Assembly (NCBI GenBank): GCA_027922465.2
Contig: BQMF02000062.1
Location: forward strand, 992,001 to 1,056,000
DNA length: 64,000 nt
From: Turritopsis dohrnii
Lineage: Eukaryota; Cnidaria; Hydrozoa; Anthoathecata; Oceaniidae
Direction of reading: 5' to 3'
Made by a program: the position numbers and the translations under genes. Of the stretch, positions 32,601-43,900 are shown piece by piece; the stretch's first letter is position 1; each line of letters starts with the position of its first letter. The notes below the pieces were generated by a model that saw only the letters and a program-made list of their open reading frames with translations, was not told where the DNA came from and ran no database searches.

Positions 32601-34818
32601 AGAGCCGACCATGATAAACGGAACTCAAAATCATGGTTACTCAGTTCTCACAAGTGCTTATTTAGAACTGATAAAGAAACAAAATGATCTTAAATAAAAT
32701 ATGACATACCGTTTCATCCACACCACCCCAGAAATTAGAATAACCAGACTTTGGATCAAATAGTCTCAGCATTGGTGCAATTACAGCTCTACAGATAGAT
32801 TAGCAAAAGAATAACAATAAAAAGTTGCAAGAAGATTTTAAATATCTTGACTATTTAGCAAGCAAGAGTACTTTACCGCTTCTGATCTATTAATATATTC
32901 AACAAATTGGAATTCAAAAGAAAATTATCTCCATCAGTAAACTAAAAAAAAAGTACGTTCATTGCTGTTGTAAGATGTTCTTTGAGAGCATATAGCATAT
33001 ATAGCATCTGAATTAATTCTCACATTTAATTAAAGCATTCAATAAAAAAATTCCAAAATAATTATGTTAAGATATCTAAGTATTTACCAATATGAAGTCA
33101 GCCCATTGCCTCCGGGCTTCTAATAATGCTTTTTGTCGTAGCTTAAGCACGTGTAAATATCGGTCTTGAGTCCAATCATTTGGTCCCTTAGAATCCTCGT
33201 AATGTGCTGGGTCAGGTTCATGTTTAATAAGGATTTGATGGTATTCTTTATGAACATTCCCAACCCATTCAGACAGTACTTCAAATGTGTTGTCCTCATT
33301 ATGGTCAGTTTGTATTCTATAACACAATTAAAATGGAAACATTGACAAGGATTGATTATTATTATTATTATTATTATCATTATTATCAATTATAACTATA
33401 CAGGTTGAGCACTTCAGAATATTTACAAATATCTGTTATAGGCACGATTATGAAGACAAAACCTTTTTATATAGGTGTATAAAGAGTTAAAATATAGTTA
33501 AACAGTTAAATATAGTTTTTATTTCAACATCTGCTGCTCTAATTTCAAACATTTCAATAGCTTTAATGAACCTAATCAGTGAACATGAACTGTTTAACAG
33601 TAATCTGCAGTAATTAACATGAATTGATTATTTTAATTGATGACATATTGATGTCAAATCATCATATGTTTTTCCTTCCTTGAAAAGAGAACACATGTTT
33701 TACATAATAATGTATACATACATATATAATAATCAATGTAATGAGACCTTTATCAAGATGTCAAAAGATCCAAACTTTTTTATGGTTTCTTTTGTGAAAA
33801 GGATAGTTTTTGAAGATTTCATAGTGGTATATTCAGGTTTCTCTACAACATATTAAATAAACATTTTTTTGTTATTAGTTTAAAATAACCTTAAAGTAAA
33901 CATTTACTAAAAGGAAATTCTTTAATATTTTTCATTACCTTACTCATACAAAGCATGTTGTTTTTAAATGAAAGACACTTTCCTGTATGAGGTGAACACA
34001 AAGGGTTAATTGTGAGATTTACTAGATTAATCCCATTTTCCCATTTATTTTTTTGTTGACTTTTACAACAGTTTTCTAGACAATCTAATGTTCATACTTC
34101 ATGAAAGAAAAAAACTGTTATATATAAAAAGTTTAACCATTTGATATGAAAATATAATTTTTCCAAAATATAAAAAAGGAATGGTATCTTCATTTTCAAT
34201 TATCTATAAAAAATTCCAGCCATTTTATCTATGTATCGTTGAAATAGATATTAAAAAGATCATAGATAAGAACATTAAAATTCAACAAGTAAAAGTAAAA
34301 GTAAAGATAAGTAAAATATGAAATCTGAAAACAAATTACAGAAACTTTTTTGATTTCTGAAATTGTCTGGAGTCTAAAAAAAATGAATTAACTTTTTATG
34401 TTGGCAATTAACTTTTTATAGGCCATAATTCAATATAATTGCTTGACAAGCCATTAATTTCATTGCAACATAACGGGAACCTCAAATACATTTACAAGGG
34501 CAATGGTCTACTAAGAGAAAAAGTAGGGTGTGTAAAAAACATGTATTAATAATATAAAATAAAATATAAAATAAAATATATAAAAAATCAACTTCATCAG
34601 AATACTCACAGAATGGAAATCCTATCTTTAGGATAGCTAAGATTTTCGATGTATGATATGAACGTTGGCAATAAATGTTCTTCATTCCTTGAAATGATTG
34701 ATATCATGATTGTTGGCTTCTTTTGAAACCCTTGTTCTTCACACTTGTTGATATCAACATTATTCAGGACACACAGAGAAATCCACAAAACATAAAAAAC
34801 ATCAAACTTCCCCAGCAT
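29601..34818 (-). CDS. COLGALT1: procollagen galactosyltransferase (GLT25D family)
   Basis: ER-lumen enzyme transferring galactose from UDP-galactose to hydroxylysine in collagen. Thirteen exons (34610-34818, 33088-33316, 32877-32941, 32710-32788, 32056-32260, 31821-31940, 31637-31713, 31203-31309, 30956-31030, 30811-30868, 30505-30638, 30082-30285, 29601-29874) join in phase to 611 aa, close to the human 622. The ATG at 34816-34818 starts a signal peptide (MLGKFDVFYVLWISLCVL); an upstream in-frame TTG is not used. An N-terminal glycosyltransferase domain follows, with TDHN and a DGD metal-binding motif (FTDGDNFLL). Next come PMIHST and GIDDILVFAH, then a second GT25 domain with NLVRRSDRRIRM, GCFMSHWRIWQE and LLLEDDVRFEYDF. 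SYWTLGYVL, VPVDEYIP and IYPTHYVGDEGYVSDTE come after. The tail ends HGEL, a KDEL-type retrieval signal variant. Assignment to COLGALT1 rather than COLGALT2 is by general resemblance. Confidence 0.95.
29938..30036. mobile_element. CCCAGTGGG-family palindromic MITE, copy G (diverged)
   Basis: aaatttgatgaaaaatcact ... gatttttcccactgag; the arms are complementary but the centre has changed. It lies in the last intron of the galactosyltransferase gene. Confidence 0.6.
31080..31191. mobile_element. CCCAGTGGG-family palindromic MITE, copy H
   Basis: Ends cgattttgccaactggg at 31191, only 12 bases before exon 8 of the galactosyltransferase ends at its donor (31202). The MITE edge therefore nearly abuts a splice site. 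Confidence 0.7.
32440..32600 (+). repeat. SINE body, diverged copy 3
   Basis: Shares spaced blocks with the SINE at 6562-6822: 'agcaactgactgaacactag', 'gagagcaatgct' and 'gccatgaggaatt'. In a galactosyltransferase intron; no tRNA-like head found. Confidence 0.45.
33356..33386. repeat. (ATT)n microsatellite
   Basis: Trinucleotide run attattattatt with one C interruption, in intron 1 of the galactosyltransferase gene. Confidence 0.85.
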
Positions 34819-35144
34819 CACCCTGGCTTCTGAAGTATCCAATTTAAAAATATGCTAGATTTATTTAATTTTGAACCGAAGTGACTTTCATAGTGACCCA
34901 CGGAAACCTAGTATTAACATTTGACAAAGGCTGGGAAAATAAGCTCGCGTGTAACAATTCCATTATTTTGTTTTCAGAGTATTCTGCAAATTATCTTTTT
35001 CAGTTCCTCCTTGTCTTGATTGTTCATGAAAATATAAGTATTTCATTGTAGTTTTTATCTGAGTAGAAAAGTCCAGTCATAATAAACAAATCACAACGAT
35101 CAAAGATTTCCAAAGATTGCGCTTTGATATGTAAGCCACAGGTT
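34819..35144. promoter_or_regulatory. divergent promoter region, COLGALT1 / ANKRD45
   Basis: Only 326 bases separate the two start codons, which point away from each other. Any upstream untranslated exon would have to overlap here or lie beyond the neighbour. No TATA box in an obvious position. Shared bidirectional regulation is inferred from spacing alone. Confidence 0.6.
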
Positions 35145-36748
35145 ATGTCTTCGATACTGCTTGAAATTTGCGCATCTGGAAACAAATCAAAGTTATCTGA
35201 AATTATTGAAGAATGTAGTATCGAACAGTTGAAAGATTTGAAATCGAATGGCAAAACAGCTACAGAAATAGCAGCTTGTTTTGGTCACTTACCAGTTCTG
35301 GAGGAACTCGTCAATAATGATTTTGATGTTCATGTAACTTCAGGCAGAGGTACAAATAACAGATAATTTGTTTGTGTACAGAATTTGTAGATGTATGAAT
35401 TGTTCGTATAATTAAATTCATAATCTGCTTAAAACACAGCTGGTTATTCATTGGAAAGGAAGGCACATCATTCAACATTATTTAAATAAATGAATTAGGG
35501 AAACTTAGATATTTTTAACGTTCATTATCTAAATCAGATTTCTTATATATTACTTTCTACTTACATGCATCAAATTTTATTTGTGAGTTTTTATTCCGAA
35601 AAGGAACAGAATTTTTCCGGCGCTTTTTTCCTTTGGCCAATGTTTACTAAATTTAATGGAAAATGCATTACATGTTTTTCATTATAAAGTATCTTACTAA
35701 ACTATAATTACCGTATACATGCTAGAACCTGCTTTGTTCATACAAATTAGGTTTATAACGTCAGAATCCACAACTCAATGTTAGTTTTTTTAATTCTGAA
35801 ATATGGAAGTAATTCTCTAAGAAATTTTTAGAATTCACAACCATATTGGAACCTCAAATAGCCACCACTTACAGGGAACAAGCCTAGTGGTCGTTTTTTT
35901 TTCTTTTTCTTTGAGGTTATCACTGCCAAGAGAGATTTTTTTAAAAATTTTTTATAAAACCTGACAAGACTTGCTTACAGGTGAATGAGATCTTATATAT
36001 ACCATCATAACTTTGTCCACCACTGACAACTGATCAAGTGGCCATTAAGCAGAGGTTACTGTCATAAGTGATTCAGTCACATCATATGAGTATAATATCT
36101 TTGTCTTTAATTTCAGGATATACATTGCTTCACTGGTCAGCATGTTGGGGTCATTTAGATGTGACAAAATATTTGGTGGATGCTGGTGTTGATGTAATGT
36201 CAACAAACATTCATGGAGAAACTGCCAAACAAATTGCAGAAAGATATGGTAAAGCAGATTGCGTAACATACTTGCACAAATCAGGTAAATTTTGGATTCA
36301 ATTTGTGACATGTCTACAATATTCATTTTCAAATTTGAGGTTTTCGATATTTTTTTTTATTCTTTGCTGTCCACAGATTTTCTAAATTATTTTGAAAGTG
36401 TATGGTGCGTAGAATTTGGGAAAAATAAGGAGAGTTTAAATTCCATTGAGGCAAGGAAAAAACTTAATCTGTTTTTCGTTTAGATTTTATGATTTTTCCA
36501 TCTTATATTCAGAGCTCTTACTGGAACTAAAGAGCATGGCGTTGATGTACAAAGATATTATTGGCGACAGCGACAAAAACATGGGAAGGTTTTCCAAAGA
36601 AGATAAAGTTCACGGGAATAGAAACTGCGACGAGAAGTTGGATTGGATCGAACATAATCGCGACTTATGTAGCATTCAACAAGTGACTGATAAAATCAAT
36701 GAACTAAAGGCTCAGTTGAAGAACACAATGAAAAAACTGGAAGAGTGA
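35145..36748 (+). CDS. ANKRD45: ankyrin repeat domain protein 45-like
   Basis: Three exons (35145-35349, 36117-36284, 36513-36748) encode 202 aa. The first in-frame ATG gives MSSILLEICASGNKSKL; an upstream TTG is not a plausible start. Ankyrin repeats are at residues about 5-35 (CASGNKSKLSEII), 40-68 (GKTATEIAACFGHLPVL) and 70-125 (GYTLLHWSACWGHLDVTKYL, then GETAKQIAERYGKADCVTYL). The C-terminal exon has the ANKRD45-type FSKEDK ... NCDEKLDWIE segment and a final coiled coil (INELKAQLKNTMKKLEE). ANKRD45 proteins are associated with cilia and mitotic structures in vertebrates; the role here is inferred by homology. Candidate AATAAA signals follow at 36974 and 37016. Convergent with ZNFX1. Confidence 0.88.
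35840..36066. repeat. decayed pogo-like MITE in ANKRD45 intron 1
   Basis: attggaacctcaaatagccacc near 35848 and 'gtggccattaagcagaggttactgt' near 36037 resemble the ends of the 21871-22439 element. Confidence 0.45.
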
Positions 36749-37056
36749 AATAAGCTTCCGTTCAAATCTGATTTAATTCCTGTATCTATCAAGGGTCTTT
36801 AAGAGATAAAATAGGCTGCTTACATTAAAACATTCTACTAAACGTACGTTTATGACGTATATGAAAGAAGAAGTGAAGAAATGTAAACATAAAATATTTA
36901 TTGGTCAAAACATACTTCCTCAAACAGTCTTCACTGCAAGCTCAGAAATCGTTTATAAACATTTTTCTATTGAAATAAACAAAAATTTCGCTATAATTTT
37001 ATCACTATATCCACAATAAAAATATTTAAGACCTTTTTTTTATAAATCATAACCAT
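36749..37056. other. ANKRD45 3' flank
   Basis: AT-rich 3' UTR/flank with candidate AATAAA motifs; nothing else seen. Confidence 0.4.
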
Positions 37057-37201
37057 TACAGTCGAAGTCCATTTATGCTAACACAGAGAACGAAAGTTTT
37101 TTCAAATTACCAGATGTTCGGTTATCAGACGAGATGCCAATGGAAGATTGCTTGGATTATTCGAATTATCAAGCATTTGATTTACGAGACTTCCGACTGT
37201 A
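37057..37201. mobile_element. 145-bp pogo-like MITE
   Basis: tacagtcgaagtccatttat at the left; gagacttccgactgta at the right. Imperfect inverted ends terminating in TA on both sides; too short to code. Confidence 0.75.
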
Positions 37202-37895
37202 ATTTAGCCATACTATCCATGAAGTACATCATTGCAACCTCGTTTTCAAGTTGAAAGACGCTTGTGATTTCAGGTAAAGTAAAGTGTCGATGTCTACAGG
37301 CTGCACTGATGTATTTTATGGTACGGTAATAAATAAAAGAATACATTCTACTAATCGCTTGAGGAACATTAACTTGACGAAAAGAGTTTACAGTTCAACT
37401 GAATTCATTTCATTCTGTTCAGCAAACTCTATAGTATTACTATCGAGTATCTAGGTTCGTTATTAACATTCCTTCTAACATAAACTAACATAACATAGTT
37501 GAAAATACAGTTTTTTGGGAAATTATGAAGTTTTCATAAAACAATAAAACACTATGCTGACAAAAAGAAAGACCGATAGAGGAACAGAGTTGTCTTATGG
37601 AATTACTTTTCATTTTGAACTGTTAGATATGTCAGAATTTTGCTACTGTGAAATAACGTGTCTCTACTCTATCAATTACCATAAACCCTCCGCGCCTGTC
37701 TCTATGAGAAACAGCAAATAACACTATTGGGACCCGAACAAAAACAATAAATGTAGAAGTATTGGTGGAGACTAAGGAAGGCGCGGTGCATGAACTAAGA
37801 GTAATGGCTTCCTTGTTTATTTATAGATAATTCAATACTGCAGTTTATAATTATTACTAGTGTTTGGCACATTGACCATTTAGTCTCAATAGAAT

Positions 37896-37901
37896 TTTAT
37901 T
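37896..37901 (-). other. polyadenylation signal AATAAA (ZNFX1)
   Basis: Minus-strand AATAAA about 37 bases beyond the ZNFX1 stop codon, implying a very short 3' UTR if used. Confidence 0.55.
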
Positions 37902-37937
37902 CAAGGGTTTCTAAAAATCACTATAATAATAAGATAA

Positions 37938-40900
37938 TTAGATCCCAGTCAAACTGACTTTCTCCAGCATTTGGCTCAACTTACAGTTTCCAATCGATCG
38001 TGTCAAATCTAAGCCAGAGTCACCAAGAATTGTTCGAAAACTTTCATCTGACGCACATAACGAGATTTCATCCGACAAACCACAACCCGAAGACGTGGAA
38101 CATTTTGGGCATCTGTTGTCGTCGTCATCGTCAGCATAGAACAAATGACCAGCAGTACACCTAAACCAGCATTTAAGTGATTGTTTACTGTTGATCCAAA
38201 GTAATGTTGGATTCGGAAAGGTGGGCGCAGATAGCCAATTCAGTTGGTTTTTCATTCTCTCAATTTCGTCGGCCATTTCCAGAATTTGCTGGTTGTCTAA
38301 CGGAGCGGGCTTATCAAGACATTTCAACATGAGCTTGATGGCATTGATTTTATCATCGTGGTTGATCGAACCATTCTTTATGAATCTTCTCAAAAGAATC
38401 AGCTGCAATCGCAAAGATATACGTTTGGCCAGCTGTAGGAGATCATTGGCTTGGTGAACGCTTAATGTAACGTCCATAACTTTATTTGAAACATCCTGTA
38501 ATGCCACGAGTACATGTTTTGATTGACCATCAAGGGCTCCCTGCGATTGCACTTCACTCTTCAGGATGGTAGCGAACAGTAGTATCGATATTTGATTGGT
38601 TAATCGTTGGGATTCGGTAAGAAGATTACACTGCACTAAACGCTCGGCCAATAACAGCACACTAGACTTGGTTTTATTACGAGCAAGATACCGTAAATTA
38701 AGATTCTTCTTGAAATCACGGAGACTTTTCTGAGAAAGGATCAACTTACAATCTTGAGCGGCATCTTCACTTTCCAGTTGGTACTGTGCGATATCTCGGC
38801 ACATCAAAAACGAGCTAGACAAGATCGTGTCCATGCGTTCTTTCTCTTTGTCTTGTACGAAGTGGAATATCTTTCCGAGATCAGCTCGAACTTCTAGGAT
38901 TTCTTTTCTCCGTCTTTCTGAGCGAAGGATGCCTGAGCAGGCAGGGCACTTCACAAAAGCCACTGGGACCGGTTTGTCTTCTGTGTGTACATTAAACAAC
39001 GCATTCAACTCCCCAGCTGCAATAGCACGATTGCAACACTCAAGCACAACAAAACGTTCAGCTTTTGAAACTGTTGGCAGATCGTCACATATACGGCAAA
39101 TTGTTGGACAAATATCGCCACAAAAACCCGAACACTTGTGACCACAAGTTAGAATTTCTTGACAAGGTTCGTTGCAAGGTTCCACGTTGCAAATTTCACC
39201 ACAGAGGTTTGTACACTTGTTATGCTTGCAACCTCGTTCGCATGATTGTGTGCATGCGGTACATGGTGAAGCGCAAGTTTTCATACATGTCATATGTACA
39301 CAACTGAATGCACACTGTTGTGTACATGGCAGACAAGGTTCTGAGCAACCATGTTGACACTGATGAAAGCAACTGCTGATGAATTCGCAACGTTGCTTGC
39401 ATTTCAAGTGATATCTTCCTTCACAGCATTCACCGCATGTTCCCTGGCAAATATGACCACACAAGAGCCGTTTTTTACATGGCTCTTTACAAAGGGCGTC
39501 GGTTACAGCACGATTACACTCGATGGTTTGCAAATGACCACACTTGAAACGCTTCTCGACTTCTGTCAGACATTCTTCACGTGAACTACATTCTTCACCA
39601 CATCTGTTAGAACAGGCGTGACCACATTCCACTATCTTACTGCAAGGCAACTGACAGCTGGTTTCACTAGGCTGGAGTGAACAAGGTACTTGTTGAACGT
39701 GGCCACACTCTGGGAATAGTTTTTCCACTGGTACTGAACAGGGATCGCAATTCCGACCATGATGACATCTGAAGTCGCAATAGTGCGAACCATCATCACA
39801 CAAAGGCTTCAAACATTGTTCTTCGCAAACATAATCCTCGTGATTTGGATCGTAGGAGTGACAAAACAGCTTGCATGAATGACCACACGCAAGTTGGAAA
39901 TCACACGGTTTCTGACAACCACCCTCAGGGGAACGTTGAAAGTCATCGGCGCCACATACTTCGTTCAATTGGTGGGGATGCTTCTGACAGATTAAAGTTA
40001 AGTGATCGCCAAAGCAACCAGCGGCTGTTACGTCCTTAATGATATTCATCCACAAATCACTTTCTTGTCCGAGCAAGTTAAAGTTGCCAACAACATACAA
40101 GCCTTTTTTAGCCCTGGACAATGCCACGCATATCCGATTTTCAATCTTTAAAAACCCGATCGTTCCCTTGTCGTTGCTCCGTACCAACGATAGTAAGATA
40201 ATATCGTTTTCTTCTCCTTGAAAGTTGTCGACCGTGGTCACTCTCACCCCTTCAAATACAGACCTAGGCATGATACTTCTTATCTGCATCAACTGTGCCG
40301 AGTATGTTGTTAATACTGTTATCTGACTGGCCGCGTAACCTTGTTGGAGGAAATACAAGCAAAGAGATTTCATAAACTTTGCTTCATGTTGATTCGACTT
40401 CGACGAGAGCTTGGCGACACGTTGTTCAGGTTCACTATGATTGATGAAGTACATATTTTTCGCCACTCCTCGAACGCTGTCGTATGACGTTACACTGTGG
40501 TGGTCAGTCAACCGTGGATAGATGTGTCTCACCAAACTAGATATTTCCGGTCTCATGCGGTGTTGGACATCCAATGTAATACATTTGATGCCGTTTCGTA
40601 CCATTCTCTCAAACAGTGAGAGATCCAAATTATATTTCTGAACCAATTCATGAACTTGTGGATTAGGTCTCAGTTGTTTGTGATCACCAATAAGAATCAA
40701 GTGTTGGGTTTCTTGGACAAGCGAGCCAACAACATGGGCTTCCAGTACTTCAGCAGCTTCTTCTATGATCACAACTTTCGGCTTTATCTTACGCAACACC
40801 TGCCTATAGCGTCCTGCACATGTCGTAGTCATGGCAATGATGTCAGCAGATTTTAGGATTTTCTCCTCTTGCTGCAGTCTTACTTGCTTGGCTTCTTCAC

Positions 40901-43900
40901 AGGCGTCTTCATACTGTTGAATTCTAAGCTCAATGAAATCATCATAGTTCTTCATAAAGATACCCAACCAATACTTGTACAATCTAAAATGAAATAACAA
41001 CACAGTTTAAACCAGGCCTATCGTAAATAATTAATTTAGATCATTACACGTTTCTTTTATTATAAGCAACCAAGGTCAGACGTTAGTAGTAGTGTTGCTT
41101 AATTTGTTGCTAAGCATTAATCGGAAATATTTATATTTTCCGTCTTGAAAACCTTTATGTACGTTTTTTAAAGTATCTAAGTACAAAGTCTAGGATAAAG
41201 TCAAATCATTACATAGAACATACAACCTAGTGTAACAATAAGAAAAGTGCATCATTTCAAGTTGCTTAAGTTTTTGAGAAAATTTAGCATTGCTTATTAA
41301 CTTGTAAAACGTGTAATTCGCCGTATTAACTGAATGTTGCGCGTCATTCTGGAAGGATTGGCGTTTGGTTGTAAAATTACATATTTGGTGTAAGATATTC
41401 TTTATGTATGTTTCAGGAAAAAAGACAAGCGCAATATTGTTCAACTAAAGGAGAATCGATCCCAATTTTCTTTTGGGAGTATAATGAAACGAGAGTGTAG
41501 CGTAGCTCTGTAATCGTTTTATACTTCACACTCAAAAATGTGAAACCATTTTAACCTTCATATTTTTCCCTACCTCATCCCTATTACCAATTCGGCCCCA
41601 ATGTCCTACGTTTTCTGATGTTTTAATTAATTTACTTAACAAAAATGTTATTATCACAGACAGTAACACAACTTTCTCAAGGTTGCTCTAATACGGTATT
41701 TTCATTTGCTATACCGTGAAGACCATCATTAATTGGAAATGTTCATTTGTCATGTCGAAATATACGCGGCGTCCAAAAGTTAGTGTTTTTAATGAACACA
41801 GCGGCGTATGTAAGATGAACTACGATCAAGAAATCAACTGTGTAAAATGGAAACTTTGTGTTCTTTTTTAAAAACTGACGTTATAAGCACCTTTCATGAA
41901 TTTCTGTTTTGACATCGTGTTTAAACGTCGTGTTTTGACCTATCTAGTACACCCAACCTCAAAACATGGTGTTCACACATGCGTATATAATTGTTAAATG
42001 AAAAATAAAAAAGTGTAACATTATTGAAACAGAGGCGGGAATTACACGTAAACCGTTCAACATCAAACGTTGTCTTTCCGACGTTACCGGTTTTTAATGA
42101 AGCTCAGTCGCCAACACTTCCCTCCAATACATTTGGCTGACAATAATGGAATTGAAAAAAAACAAACAACATGGGCAAACGGAGAACAACAACAAAACAT
42201 TTCGTAAAATACCTCCATCTTTCCATGATATCCAATTCCCATGGATTGTTCACTTTTTTGGCTTCGTCAGCAGTCATCGCATCGACCTTTTGCAATTGTG
42301 TTCTCACTTTTCTCTCCTTTTGCCGTTTCGGAATCGTTACTAACCGGAAACCGTCATTGTCAATAAACACAGCACCGTCGTCATTTTGTTCGTCACTGAC
42401 AAATGCATCAGTCGCAGGTGCAATGGGCGTGAATTCGTCTTGATCTATCACCCACCGATCAAGAAGAGCTTTACCTTGAATAAACAGGAGATAATAATCT
42501 AAATATCCCTCATCTCATCACGGTTCTTCCATTTTTTCAGAGAATCGTGTAAAATACTCGCGTAGTGCGACCACGGATGAACAGGAATTTGGGAATAACT
42601 AAGATGGTCCCTATGAGATTCTTGTAAACCCCAGAGAAATGCATTTAAGTGGGACCAGTTTCTTTGGTCCGTTGAAAGTCCGGACTCGTAAAGTATATAT
42701 TTCCCATAGTAACTAATTCTATTAGACAAACCTTCATCGAAGACATCAATGAAGTCATCATCCGTCTGACGACGGTGAAAATGCAAATGGCTGACGTGAT
42801 CTGTCGGCTGTTGTACTGACGTGTCATGGTCACCGTTCAACCGGGAAACATTCTTCAAAATAGCGATCGGGATTTTGCACAACTCGAGGAAAATATCGAA
42901 AATGGAAATGTTTAATCCAACGCAATGTCGATCTTGTTCCATAAAAAACTTCGAGTGTCTTTTTTCCATACAATGCGTGACGTCAGCAAACAAGACCAGC
43001 TTACCGCGATGAATGGCGTTTTGATACTTCTTCACAGACAGCATGTACGGGCCCAAGTCATTTGCGAACTGGTCACGAGTTTCAGATGTTACATAAAGCT
43101 TGTATCGCAATGAATTATGGGTACCATTTCTATTGCACCTCTGTCTAAACTTTGTTTTTGCTGTTGCCATGGAATAAGGGGCCATTTCCTCACTGGCTCG
43201 TCCACCAACTCGGATTAATTTTCGGTGGCCGAACGCCAGCAAGCCATTCAGGAACTGATCTAGCGCGTGATTGGTGTAACAAATGATAAGCATGGGTGTA
43301 TCACCAGTTGGATTCCAGACTTTCTTGTTGGTCAAAAGACAGTGAGCGATGCGCAAACCGCAAAACGTTTTACCAGTACCAGGTGGTCCTTGGATGAGGG
43401 CGAACTCATGTTGTAGAGCATGGATTAATGCGGACAGCTGTGATGAATTCAAGTCTGTGTTGTACTTCATGTAATCTGCCATCTTAAGAACGGGAACATT
43501 TCTTGTGACTTTGTTATCAACTGCTATAGCACCAGACACATCATACAATGCACCAGGATGGTTTACTAAATACTGAGGTGGTCTGATGTCTGCACTGCAA
43601 GCTAAGATATAACGGCTCATTGGTAACAAAAATGGGTTGATCTCCTTCAGACAGTCCATGACATGACGATATGCTTCAAAGAAAGACGGTGACTCAACCA
43701 TACACAAACGTTTTCCACTACAGTATCTGTGAACTACCTTGCTAGATTCGAAACGCACATCTAGCGAACCATAACGCAGTGATTCGGGGAAGTAGGAAGC
43801 CACAGTTCCAAAAATCATTGTTCTGAAATTATCACAAGTGAAGCACAGTAAACTACCAAAAATCAACTTCTTTGAATGCTCCCACTGAAAACCAGCAAAG

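Noticed and set aside
38191..40856. Long plus-strand open frames across the ZNFX1 region
   Set aside because: They are antisense shadows of the zinc-finger and helicase exon, whose minus-strand reading is clearly homologous and continuous.
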